The notes beneath the pieces were generated by a model. That model was not told the DNA's origin. It worked only from the letters and a program-made list of their open reading frames with translations, and searched no databases. A stretch of 64,000 bases of DNA, taken from NCBI RefSeq assembly GCF_945859685.1, contig NC_079148.1, forward strand, positions 35,909,946 through 35,973,945. Reading direction: 5' to 3'. This DNA is from Eupeodes corollae (taxonomy: Eukaryota > Arthropoda > Insecta > Diptera > Syrphidae). Shown here piece after piece: positions 1 to 10,850 of this stretch; the stretch's first letter is position 1; each line of letters starts with the position of its first letter. Position numbers and translations under genes: made by a program.

Positions 1-580
1 GGCAGAGATCACCAAGCTTTCGACTGGTACCATTCACACCATCCTTCATGACCATCTTAACCTTTCAAAGGTCAGTGCACGGTGAGTGCCACGAATGCTC
101 ACAGCGCCTCAGAAAAAAGTGAGAATCGCATGCTGTATAGAGCTTTTGGAGATGTGTAGTGAGAACGCGGACGGTGTTATGCGTCACACGGCGCGAGTTT
201 CCAAGGCTGCTGTGCGAGATTGTGGTTTTGAAGAAATTCAACATCCACCCTATAGTCCAGACCTTGCCCCTAGTGATTACTTCCTATTTCCGGATTTGAA
301 AAAATGTCTTCGTGGAAAAAGATTTTCGGATGATGAAGAACTCAAGTCGGTAATAAATGGGTATTTTGCAAGGGAAGAGGAAACTTATTTTTTTGAGGGT
401 TTAAAAAAAGACTCAAATTTAACATTCAAAATTCTTTCGGGCAAAATGACAACCAACAATTGGTGCGTTCGTTTATTTAAAATTTACTTGGGCCATGTGA
501 CATTCGCTTTGTTTTTTTTTTTGGCGTTTCTTTTGAACTGTTTGGGAGTTATGGTTTTGGCCGAAAAGACCTAAAGGCCA
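1..580 (+). pseudogene. mariner transposase fragment, internally deleted
   Basis: The frame enters from the window edge with mariner-like linker residues (LSKVSAR), hits a TGA at 83-85 where mariners usually have Trp, and continues as PRMLTAPQKK. About 25 residues later the sequence jumps to HTARVSKAAV, so the first two catalytic Asp regions are mostly gone. The third catalytic Asp region is clear (HPPYSPDLAPSDYFLF, about 244-291), followed by RGKRFSDDEELK and a degraded C-terminus. This is the DD34D-type motif of the mariner family. The 5' end lies outside the window and no terminal repeat is seen on the right. It is a dead copy, unrelated in sequence to the mariners at 18125, 46405 and 55718. 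Confidence 0.88.
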
Positions 581-1051
581 AACATTTGACTATTTGGTGC
601 AGTTTTTCAACTGGCGATGTGATTGAACCTTACATTTTCGAAAATAAAGCTTGTACAACTGATATACTGTTATGGATTGTGGTACCGAAGTATGATTAGT
701 TATTTTTAATGGTCAAGGTAGGAAGACATTGACACAAAAAGGTAATAATTATAATTTTACAAAAAAAGTAAGCTGACAGTGATATTTCTTCAAGAGATGA
801 TTAGAATTAGCCACCAAAATCTTGTGATTTAAGACAATGAAAGAATAGGTCATTACTAATGCTACAAAATCGATTAAAGATCTTAAAGAACAAGTTCGTG
901 AAGTTATCGAGTTCGTGAAAAACTTCCTGCAAACGATAAGATTCTCCAAACTTAGAAATTTTTTCAATTTGACTATTATAATTTTATATAGTTAAAGGCA
1001 TACCTTGGTCATAAAAAATACTTGTTTGTTAAAATTCAAATATGAAACTTT
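581..1051. other. no gene seen
   Basis: AT-rich sequence between the mariner fragment and the first retrotransposon relic. Short open frames here have no recognisable motif. Confidence 0.6.
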
Positions 1052-1780
1052 TTATTTTTATTCGATGTTCTTAACAAATTTCTATATAAAAATTACATTT
1101 TATCGATTGAATCAAACATAAAAACTAATGCAAAGTGTTTTTGGTCATTTATTAATAGTAAAAAAATGTCAAATAGTATTCCTAGCAGTATGAACTACCT
1201 GGGTTCTTCATTTTCGGATCTTTCAAATATTTGTAATTCATTTGTCCATTACTTCGAATCAAATTCTTCGAAATCTAGTTCAGATCCATTAAGAAAAGCC
1301 GAATTATCTAATCATAGTTATAAGGTTGGCATAGGACAATTAGAATTTAATATTTCGGAAATCGAAGAAGGTGAATTTAAATAACGATTGCAGGCAAGGC
1401 CCTGACGAAATTCCACCAATTATTTTGAAGAAATATGCACTTGCTGTGTCTGAGCATCTTTATTTCATTTTCAATGCCTCTTTTGGGAAAGGTGAATTTC
1501 TTTTAGTGTGGAAAAAATCATTTCTTTCTCCAATTCATAAAAATGGTCCTAAGCATTAAGTAAATAACTACCGTCCTTTTTGTAAATTATCAATTATACC
1601 GAAACAAAAATTGAAAAGTTGACAATTCTCCTTAAGGAGCATATTTCACCTTTTCAACATGGCTTTATTGCAGGAAGATCCACTATCACTAATCTTTTTA
1701 TCATTTCCAATTTCGACTCGAAGAAGGCTACTAAGTTGATATTGTCTATAATGATTTTGCGAAGGCTTTTGATAGAGTTA
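1052..1780 (+). pseudogene. jockey-type non-LTR retrotransposon relic, RT N-terminal half
   Basis: One frame reads KCFWSFINSKK at about 1133-1165, the usual lead-in to a jockey RT. It is followed after a small frameshift near 1380 by GPDEIPPIILKK and WKKSFLSPIHKNG (RT motifs 1-2), then a stop, then NNYRPF and PFQHGFIAGRSTITNL. A further frameshift leads to the catalytic motif A region DFAKAFDRVSH at about 1750-1780. Four or more stops or shifts show it is dead. It is cut off just after motif A by the minus-strand copy that starts at about 1780; the thumb region of the same element appears to resume at 3209. Confidence 0.8.
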
Positions 1781-3208
1781 GTCATTTTATTTTTATTCAG
1801 CTTAATACAAGCTATCATAACTTAACTTAACTTAACACTAGCTTAACATTTTTTTTTTTTTTGCAGTTCTTGTTATCAGTTTTCAACATTAATTCATGTG
1901 GGCCCTAAGGCCCACATAAAGGCTCTTTAATGTACAAGAACTAACAATTTTGATTTTATTTGACTTGAAATTACAAGAGATGGGGAATTCGGACTCAAAA
2001 ACGGAAAAAGTAAAGGGTATCTTTCAGATGGGATTTGGAAATGTTGAAATCGAAGACTACCATTGCAGCGTTGCAGTGACGAAGAATTCTGGACATTGGT
2101 TCAAAATGCCCGTAATTAGTGCGTTGATGAGGGATATAGAAAAGGGAAACAGATCGCAGATTTCGAGGGTTGTTGTTAAGATGAATATCACTCAGGAGTG
2201 CCGGGGAATCTATATTGCCCATTAACAAGTGAGCAAATAATATATCTGCGTTTTTGCGTCTAATATATTTATAAGGGCTGCAAACCTACCAGTTTAAGTC
2301 GATCGGCATAAGGAGGCAAGTTGGATGTATCATCCCAGGAGGAATCAGATGGAGTAGAGATAATCTTAAAAATTTTCTTATCATCCGCAAACATTAGGAT
2401 ATCTGAGTTTTTTAATTTAAGACAGACATCGTTAACAGATAAGTCGAAGAGAAGGGGGCCAAGGTAACTACCTTGTGGGACTCCAGAAGTTGCATGTATA
2501 GGACTGGAGACTGAGTTACGGAAAAGGACTCTATAAGTTCTATTCACAAGATAGGAGCTTACCTAGGGCTGTTAGTTTGAGATAAATTATCTTATGGGAT
2601 ATTTTATAAAAGGCTTTGCTGTAATCAGTGTATACAACATCAACTTATTTGCCATTCTCAAGGGCTGACAAAACTTTAGATAAAAATTCAATTAAGTTAG
2701 TCGTAGTGGATCTACCTTTAAGAAAACCATGTTGAGTGGGGGAGAATAAAGGCTTGCAATGGAAATAAATGGAATAATAAACTAAGCTTTCAAAAAGTTT
2801 TAGAATGCATGCAAGTTTAGCAATAGGTCTATAATTGTTAATGAATGGGAAATATAAATCAATCTTTTCATATATGAGGAAACACACCTTGGGAAAGAGA
2901 GAGTTCAAAGAGTGCAGTTAGAGGCTTTGACAGAAATTGCATTCATTTTTTAGATCAACTGATGGGACGCGATCAGGACCTGGCTTAACATTTCTTTGAG
3001 CCTTACGATTTAGGCAAGTACCATTTCTTAAGTTATTGTAAACGATGAAAGGGAGGTTTGAGTGCAACCATCTAAATAACTAAAGTAGTGTGGATCAGGA
3101 TCATGCAGATGTTCAGTATACGATTTGCTAAAGTAATTAGCAAATAGAGTTGATATGGTTGTTGGATCAGAGGAGATTATGTTGGAGAAACTCATTGAAG
3201 GTGGAAAC
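1780..3208 (-). mobile_element. jockey-type retrotransposon copy, internally deleted, inserted in another
   Basis: Minus strand, read from 3208 down. It starts inside the RT linker region, passes LSFPKVCFLIYEKIDLYFPF, NYRPIAKL and QHGFLKGRSTTTNL (2645-2908), then SGVPQGSYLGPLLF and LMFADDKKIFKI (motif C, 2269-2547), and ends with a 3' UTR and A-rich tail near 1780. Comparison with the plus-strand relative at 60400-62960 shows that about 430 bases after STPSDS are missing, joining directly to SWDDTSNLPPYADRL. The 3' UTR also carries a 22-bp perfect hairpin at 1896-1917 that the other copy lacks. 5'-truncated and non-functional. Confidence 0.82.
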
Positions 3209-3720
3209 CCATCATGTTCTTGAAAGAATTTTGGAGAAAAAGGACCTTGGTGTATTGTTTGATTTAAAACTAAACTTTAGCAAGCATATAGAATATATTG
3301 TAGCAAAATCCAATTCAATGCTAGGTTTTATTGGATGTAATTCAAAAGACTTCAAGGATCCTTTTGTCCTTAAATCCCTATTCAACTCCTATGTTAGATC
3401 AAACTTAGAATACTGTTGTGTGATTTGGAATCCTTACTACAATATTTATTCAAATAGAATTGAAATGATCCAAAAAAAATTACAAGGTTATAATTCAGAA
3501 ATCGGGTTGGAACATCGAAATCCCTTCGTACTCGACTAGATGTAAACTTCTTGGAACTCAGTCACTAAAAAATAGAAGGAAAATGTTTTCTGTAATGTTT
3601 ATAAGTGACATTTTGTCGCATCATATCAAATGCCGTTTCCTGTTATCGTTGATAGATTTGTATGCTCCCTCGCGTCAAATAAGAGAACGTTGCTTACTCC
3701 GAGAAAAGGAATATAGGGTA
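3209..3720 (+). pseudogene. jockey-type relic, RT thumb and C-terminus
   Basis: Reads LERILEKKDLGVLFDLKLNF, then KHIEYIVAKSNSMLGFI and SNLEYCCVIWNP (standard RT thumb features of jockey/CR1-type elements). After a frameshift near 3515 it continues RCKLLGTQSLKNRRKMFSVM and ends with LIDLYAPSRQIRERCLLREK by about 3715. I take this as the distal part of the relic at 1052-1780. The stretch from motif A to the thumb is missing, so the minus-strand insertion between them was accompanied by, or followed by, a deletion. Confidence 0.75.
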
Positions 3721-3990
3721 AACTAGCTTGAAATGAACCTTTAACTCGCTGTGTTAGATAAACTAATCTCATTTCAACAGATACACTTTGAAAAATAATA
3801 TACTTTTGTTCTTTTCGAATTAATTAATCAAACCATGTTTATAAAATTTTTATTTCAAGCACTTAATGTTATGTATTATTACGCCTATTTTTCTTGTTAT
3901 AAATGATTATTTAAAGCTTTGATATCGATAGTTCGGTCATTAATTTAAGAGTGTACATACAAATTATTCAAGTCCCAATTGAAAAACTTT

Positions 3991-4229
3991 CATAAACTAA
4001 GTTAAATCTTTGGTTTATTTAACCAAACGGATTATCAAGAAAAATATGTGACGATTTATTAATGAAAGTAATTCCCTATATTTAAATCTTCATCATCATG
4101 CAATTTTAATATCAAAACCAACTTTTTGTTGGTTATATTAAAACTTTCTAAAAACCTATATTTCATGGTGTTCTTCAAATCCTGCACTAAGCTCCTCTAT
4201 AAAAACCCCTCTCTCAAATTTATCAGACA
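3991..4229 (+). repeat. direct repeat, copy 1 of 2
   Basis: Starts CATAAACTAAGTTAAATC, runs through TTAACCAAACGGATTATCAA and GGTGTTCTTCAAATCCTGCA, and ends TATCAGACA. It matches 7657-7870 in the same orientation with scattered substitutions and a few small indels. Family unknown. Confidence 0.85.
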
Positions 4230-7200
4230 TTTCACTTTAAAATACGGACACATTCATTTAAATAAATTTTCTCGATATTCAATATTGGTGGTGTAGGGAT
4301 AAGTTCCAGAGATACAATTTGAACTCAATATAATAAAGACTACAAACTAGTGATATTCAACAACAGCCAACAATATCCTACTTAAAACCAAATACTGGTA
4401 TAGGTATAGGTTCCAAAATTCAGGCATCCAATCCATTTAAAACTTGTATCAATGAGATGTTTTCGCATGTTTGGTATGATTAAAATCTCAAGTTTTATTT
4501 TTGTGGTTGTATATTTTTTTTTCACGAATGCATAACAAAATCCCTATAATGTGTAGAACATTCATAGGATAGCAAATAAAAATCCGAATTCTCGTCACAA
4601 GACATTTGTTCATCAGATTGTGTCATCAAATCCCTATTTTTTGCCTTTTCTCACTAAATTTGCATCGTTAGACTCGATCACAACGACCGTGTCGCGCTCG
4701 ATATGATGGCGATGATGTGGTGACGTTTAATCTTATGCTACCTCAAATTTTGCTGAGGCCAGGATAATACCGCCTATATATCGAACTCACTTACCTTCAT
4801 TCAACCCTCCTATCAGCACAACCACAATTTTATTATCAAAATAGTAACCCCACTTGATTTCATTCACATCGCGTCTCAAATAAATGAATGAAATAGTTTG
4901 TGCCTTTTTCGATTTGTATTTATATATGATTCTTACAGTTTTACTCTAACTTCAAAGTGCGCAGGTCCTTTCGTCCTTCTTTACACTACACCCATCACCC
5001 AGGAGACAGGACTATGATGGTTTTGAATTTCAATGTGTTTTTGATATTTTGTTGTTGTTGTTGATGATGTTGTTGGTGTTATATCCTTATACCATTTTAC
5101 TTATCCTTTAACCATCAGACGATGGAAATCCTCGTGGATTATTTTAGTGCATGCCTTTGTGTGTATGAAAATCCAACGTGCTCCATCAGTTGCATTTTGG
5201 ACCGTTGCCGCTGTAAGAGCTACAGAAAAGTTATGGCTTTTCTTGTTACCGTTGTTTTCCTTTCGAACGCAACGTGAAAAGCGCGCGTTTTGGATAACGA
5301 GAGTTGTTTTATATTGAAACCGTTTAAACGTTGGCGTTGGTTATACATATGTCGTGTGTTTGGTTTCAAATTAAAATATTATTCCCTTCAGTGAAAGTAA
5401 AAAGAGTTTACTGGGAAAAGTGGGAAGTGCGAGATTTGACAAAATAAAAAATAATCGCAGCTATTATATCCGTCAAGTTTCTGAGAAAAAGAATTCACTT
5501 AAAGTTAAAATTACCGCAATTAAATTTTTTAAGATTTATGATTTTTAAGTTTCGACTAGAGAACAATGTTAGTTTTCTTTAAAATATCATGTTACTTGTG
5601 GTAAGCTTTTAATTAATATTTGATTGAATTTAAAATATCAAAAAAGACTAAAAGTTAAAAAAAAACATTCCGGCGATGACAAATGAGCTTAGAGAAAACA
5701 AATATAAGTGCAAAACAATAAAATCTTTGGGGAAGTCTTCAGTTCAACTCAAACTTACTTAAGTAAATTAAAAAAATAAAATTCATAGGTGATAAATGGT
5801 AGTTTTATTTTTACGGAACCACATTATATTTTATTTTATGTAGATTAATATGAGGGAAGTGTAAACGTGGTATAAAATATCCATATCCCTAGAGTGATTT
5901 ATTGGAAGAAGTTAAAACATTTGCGTTAATTGCAGTTTTTAATTGTATGTAAAACTTTTCAATCTATGCTTGATTTCAAATGCACTTAAAATTTGATATT
6001 CCAATGATAAGTGATAGATACACATTAGAGTTTTCAAAAGTTTAATGTGAAGTGATAAAGTCGGAGTTTATATGATATATGAGGAATACAAATGGGGCCC
6101 AACGAACTTAATTCGATTTGGAAAAAATATATTGTCAGTTGAAATGTCACATTCAATTGACATTTCTTGAAATTTCTATTACATAACAATTTTTTGAAAC
6201 AGCAAAGATTCTTTGAAGTTGTTTTATTAGCCTTATATTTTGTTAGAAGAATACATTTTGAAATTTCAAATTACTGAAAATTTAATAACACTATACTGTA
6301 TAGTGCACATTGTGTACAGGTAATAGGCCTAAAATTGCTAAGAGTGTGAAACAGCGCCTGTATATATTTACTTTTTCGGCTCACTATATAATGAAAACAA
6401 CCGAATTTATAGTTCAACAAAGCACGAGGAATGTCCCTCAAAATATATTATTTCTTCTATAAACAGCAAAATATGAAATCAAATTAGAGATTTGTCAGAT
6501 AAAATTTTGTGTAAACTTACCGAGTAATTGAGCCAATTGAAAAAATACGTTTTTTTAAAAAAAACATCAAATAAGTATAAAAATTATTTAAATACTAAGC
6601 AAATACTAGGCTGGCATGAAAAAAAATTTCCTTTATTTTTTTGAATTCACGCTAACATTAATTGTATTGCGGACAATTGTTAAACATTAAAATAACGTAT
6701 AAAAGTGTGTATAAGCCCGAGTGTACAATTTAATTTCGTCGTCAATAGATTCATCAAAAAGTGAGCATGATCATCGTTTTTGAAAAAATGTGAGGGTGTT
6801 GTTGATATTACAAAAAAATTTAATTGCTCTTAATATTTGATTTTAAATCATGCGCATACCTCTATATTTTTAAAAGTATATGTAACAACATTTTGTAAAA
6901 ATCGAGAGGTTTTTAATGAGCTCCGGGAATAGGCACTGTATTTTTATAGATATTTTTCAACACTGAAAACACGATGTTTTCTTTTATAGTTCTCGATTTT
7001 AAGTAGATCTAGGCTGTCAGCTGTCATATAGTTTTTTTTTAAGTTTGTGAGTCATTTAATAGACGAATCCCACAAAATACAAATTTTTGGAGCAGTATTT
7101 GTTCGTAAAAATATTAACACATTAGACTATGGTTTGAAGTTAGAAAAAGATGTTAGATTGAACTTGAAATTGAATTTTGAAATAAACACCGGATCGAAAT

Positions 7201-7656
7201 AATGAATTTTAAAATTCTTTATGATACGGTTTGGTTCTAATGATATGTGTATTAAATTTTGGATTTCAAATACTCTAAATTTCAAATCCTTTATTCCGTA
7301 CGCTATCTGTATTTTCCTCTAGAAAAAACGTCAGGACTTATTTTATGATATATGTATTTATGGAAAATCACAACAATCATTCAAATGTACCTAAATAATA
7401 AGCAATTTTAACTGCACAATTATTTTGACCTCCCTAAATCTGAAAACTTGCCATTCTGGCTCATCAATTGATATCTCTAAAAGATTTATTGAAAATTTAT
7501 AATAAAATTTTGTGTGAAATCAAATAAGATTGAAGTCAATATCTTTTATTGTTCTCGAGATACTTGAGCGGAAAACCAATTTTTATCAGTTTTTAGTTCT
7601 TTTTTTTATAAATTATTGTTTTAAACAATATTTTGATTAGAAAATAAATTCGATTT

Positions 7657-7870
7657 CATAAACTAAGTTAAATCTTTGGTTTTTTAACCAAACGGATTAT
7701 CAAGAAAAATATGTGAGGATTTATCAATTAAAGTTGTTCCATATAGTTAAATCTTCATCATCATGCAATTTCAATATTTTTGATTATATCAAAACTTTCT
7801 AAAAACCTATACTTCATGGTGTTCTTCAAATCCTGCACTAAGCTCCTCCTTCTCTCAAATGTATCAGACA
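7657..7870 (+). repeat. direct repeat, copy 2 of 2
   Basis: Same order of matches as 3991-4229, about 3.67 kb downstream. It lies about 70 bases before an inverted head fragment of the 170-bp-unit element, which the first copy lacks. Confidence 0.85.
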
Positions 7871-7939
7871 AAAATAATTTATGTTTAATTTCAATATCCC
7901 TTCTTGAAATTTGTAGTCGTAAACCAATTTGGAATTTTA

Positions 7940-8050
7940 GTCTTCCTAAAAACCTTTTATTTAGATTCTTGGGACCTTGAAACGTTAAGGAATGTCATAA
8001 TTCACAACTCGACAAATCGGACCGATTACAATTACTTTCTATGGGAAGTT
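7940..8050 (-). repeat. head fragment of the 170-bp-unit element
   Basis: The reverse complement begins AAACTTCCCATAGAAAGTAA and continues through TCGGTCCGATTTGTC and CGTTTCAAGGTCCC, matching the first ~110 bases of the element at 8399. No tandem units follow, so this is a head-only piece. Confidence 0.8.
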
Positions 8051-8398
8051 TATAAAGAAAATTAATACTTAAAAATAAAAAGTTTTTTAACATCTCAACA
8101 AGAAAAATCATACACAAAGCGTAAATTCAAAGACTGTAAATACATGTCACTGTTTACAAAGTATTTAAAATAGTTGTGCTTAAATATGTTAAATGAAAAA
8201 TTTTTGGTAATACTTTCTTCATATAATTATATTCTGTTTTAAAAATTCTGTAATTCAAAATGCTGAATTTGCTAAAAATTTGAATTTGCCTGCGAAAAAG
8301 AAGCTATTAGAATATGAAACAAATTGAGAAATTGATTTTCGACTTGAACACCTTTAGAACAAGGAAAAAATGAGTTTATAATTCTCTTCTCTCTTTTT

Positions 8399-10363
8399 AA
8401 CTTCCCATAGGAAGTTATTGTAATGGGTCCGATTTGTCAAATTGATCATTTTGACATTTCTCGACGTTTCAAGGTCCCTAGAGTCGAAATAAAAGATTTT
8501 TAGAAAGATATCTGTGGGTGCGTGTGTACGTACGTTCGTACGTCCGTACGTTCGCGACGTTTTTTTCTTCGTCCATAGCCCAAGAACCAGAAGAGACATC
8601 AACATCAAATACATTTTATTATACAGATAAAAAGGCAAATAGATGCAGAAAGGGCTTTCAAGAAAATTGAGTGGGTGTTTTTTTTACCATAGCAGTTTGA
8701 AAAAAGGTGAAAATTTTGGTTAACCCTAAATATCTTACTAACCAAAAACGCTAGAGACTTAAATTAAATTTTATATATATTTTTTGAAAAAATTCCATTT
8801 AACAGTTTTTTTATAAACCAACAAAAATAAAAAAAAAATTGTCACCTCCAAGATTTTACGACTTAAATATGATTTCATCTCCAAATCAATTTTGTGCAAC
8901 GAAGAATAATGTTTTTGACATCTGATAAAATTTTGAGAAAAATCGAATCGACAGTTTTTTTTAATAAAATCAAAAAAAGAACATTACTCAAAGTTGGTAA
9001 AAATTGAATATCGATTCAAATATCTTTTCAAAAACTTGAAATTAAAGCTTCAAACTTATTTTATCTTATAAAATTGATTTTCGACTCAAATATCTTTTCA
9101 AAACTTTGAGATATTGGCTTTAATTTACTTTTATCTTTCCAAAATATTGTCAACATTCACTAAGATTTTGAAAAAAATCGAATTGATAGTTTTTTTTACA
9201 AAAAATTAAAAACCGACAAAAAATTAACAAAACTTTTTAAAAAATAATTTTCGACTCAAATATCTTTTCAAAAATTTAAGATAATAGCTTCTTACTAATT
9301 TTTACTTATGAGAAATATTGTTTTAAACATTAGGACAAATTTTGAGAAAAATCTAATTGACAATTTTTTTTACAAAAAAATAAAAACCTAACAAAAATGT
9401 ATAAAAGTTGGTAAAGATTGATTTTCGACTCAAATGTCTTTTCAAAAATCGTAGATATTGGCTTTAAATTACTTTTATTTTAAAAAAAAATATTGTTGTT
9501 AACATTTTTGAGAAAAATCGAATTGACAATTTTCTTACAAAAAATAAAAACCTAAAAAAAAATTTATAAAAGTTGGTAAAAATTGATTTTCGACTCAAAT
9601 ATCTTTTCAAAACTATGAGATATTGGCTTTAATTTACTTTTATCTTTCAAAAAAAATTTTTGTCAACATTCAGTTATAGTTTGAAAAAAATCGAATTGAC
9701 AGTTTTTTTTACAAAAAATAAAAACCTAAAAAAAATGTATAAAAGTTGGTAAAAATTGATTTTCGACTCAAATATCTTTTTAAAACTATGAGTTATTGGC
9801 TTTAATTTACTTTTATCTTTCAAAAAATCTTGTTGTCAACATTCAGTTAAAGTTTGAAAAAAATCGAATTGACAGTTTTTTTTACAAAAAATAAGAATCT
9901 AAAAAAAAATTTATAAAAGTTGGTAAAAATTGATTTTCGACTCAAATATCTTTTCAAAAATTTTAAATATTGGCTTCAAAGTAATTTTATTTCATAAGAA
10001 ATATTGTTTTCAACATTTCTTAAAATTTTTAAAAAATTGAATTGACAGTTTTTTTTACAAACTCTAAAAAAAAAACAGTACTAAAACTTCGTAAAAATTT
10101 ACTTTCGACTCAAATAGCTTTTCAAAACTTAAAAATATTGGCTTGAAACTTATTTCATTTCACAGAAAATATTGTTTTCAATATTCAGTAATTTTTATAT
10201 AAAAATCCAACAGTCCGTCTTTTCATAAAAAATAAAATCTACAAAAAATAGTACACAAATTTGGTAAACATTAATACGAGTACATATAGACAAACTTTTA
10301 AGCAAGACAAATCGTAAGACGGAATGAGAAGTTATCAGTGTGGGTCGCATCCCAGCCTTTTTT
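8399..10363 (+). mobile_element. dispersed element with ~170-bp tandem units, copy 1 (longest)
   Basis: Starts with the imperfect palindrome AACTTCCCATAGGAAGTT, followed by a ~500-base unique head that includes an ACGT-rich run near 8520-8555. It then has a tandem array, and ends GTGGGTCGCATCCCAGCC followed by a T run. The same head, array and tail occur in the same order at 24353-25708 (inverted), 29556-30111 plus 34974-35610 (split) and, without the tail, 49084-50262. The repeated fixed ends imply a mobile, non-autonomous element. No protein is encoded. ACTTCCCAT near the start is the reverse complement of ATGGGAAGT near the tail of the 35.6-kb copy, so short subterminal inverted repeats may exist. 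Superfamily unknown. Confidence 0.75.
9000..10130 (+). repeat. tandem array of ~170-bp units
   Basis: The anchor TCGACTCAAATA (last base variable) begins at 9081, 9251, 9425, 9590, 9763, 9937 and 10105, so the spacings are 170, 174, 165, 173, 174 and 168 bases. A diverged unit with CGATTCAAATATC precedes them near 9012. Each unit also has ATTGACAGTTTTTTTTACAA and AAAGTTGGTAAAAATTGA. The inverted copy at 24.4-25.7 kb shows the same period (176, 174, 156, 174). Confidence 0.9.
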
Positions 10364-10422
10364 TTGTTATAATTATATGTATTAGAATATACCTTTAATA
10401 TGCCAAAGACACAGTGTGAGCA

Positions 10423-10850
10423 TTAAGAGGTGTCGGTGTACATTGATTTTGAATTTCTGAACATTGCAATGATAGGGAAAGGTAGAGCGTGGCAAGGCAT
10501 TCCACATTCGCGTAGTACGGCTAAAAATTGAATCTCTGTATTACGGCCAAAGTTGGGCTCAATTGTAAAAAAGAGTGAGACAAAAAACTTTACGACGATG
10601 TTCGAGTGACGTAATCGGGAAGCTCTTCTTTGACTACTGTCCAAGAGGCTTAAATAAATTACTGGAGCACCAGCCCAGAGATGAGAGTTATATTCAAGTT
10701 TCAGATGTATATAGGTTTTTATAGATTGTAGCCAGATTAGACGGAGAGAAACATTTCTTGCATTTTCAAAAAATCTAGACATCTAGCGGCATTTTTGGCG
10801 ACATTGTGTATGTGATTGCTAGCATTTTGTAAATTTAAAAGAAAATTTAA
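10423..10850 (-). pseudogene. non-LTR retrotransposon RT thumb relic
   Basis: The minus strand reads HIHNVAKNAARCLDF in one frame (about 10780-10836). It then gives LEYNSHLWAGAP, LLDSSQRRASRL and FFTIEPNFGRNT, the pattern found after the RT domain in jockey-type elements (EYCSHLWxGA...LLDxIQRRAxRL). The end around 10480-10510 is shifted in frame. No catalytic motifs remain, so this is an old 3' fragment. Confidence 0.72.

Larger units (their letters stand above)
3721..8398. other. non-coding AT-rich DNA
   Basis: No coding sequence recognised on either strand over 4.7 kb. It holds a direct repeat pair (3991-4229 and 7657-7870) and a fragment of the 170-bp-unit element (7940-8050), both listed separately. 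Confidence 0.6.

Noticed and set aside
749..967. 72-codon minus-strand frame
   Set aside because: No family features; composition matches non-coding flanks.
8354..8638. 94-codon open frame on the minus strand
   Set aside because: It lies across the head of the 170-bp-unit element, including the ACGT-rich run. The other copies do not keep it open over the same length in a coherent way.
9000..10130. CRISPR array
   Set aside because: Units of ~170 bp are contiguous, AT-rich and diverged, without short identical repeats and unique spacers; this is eukaryotic DNA.
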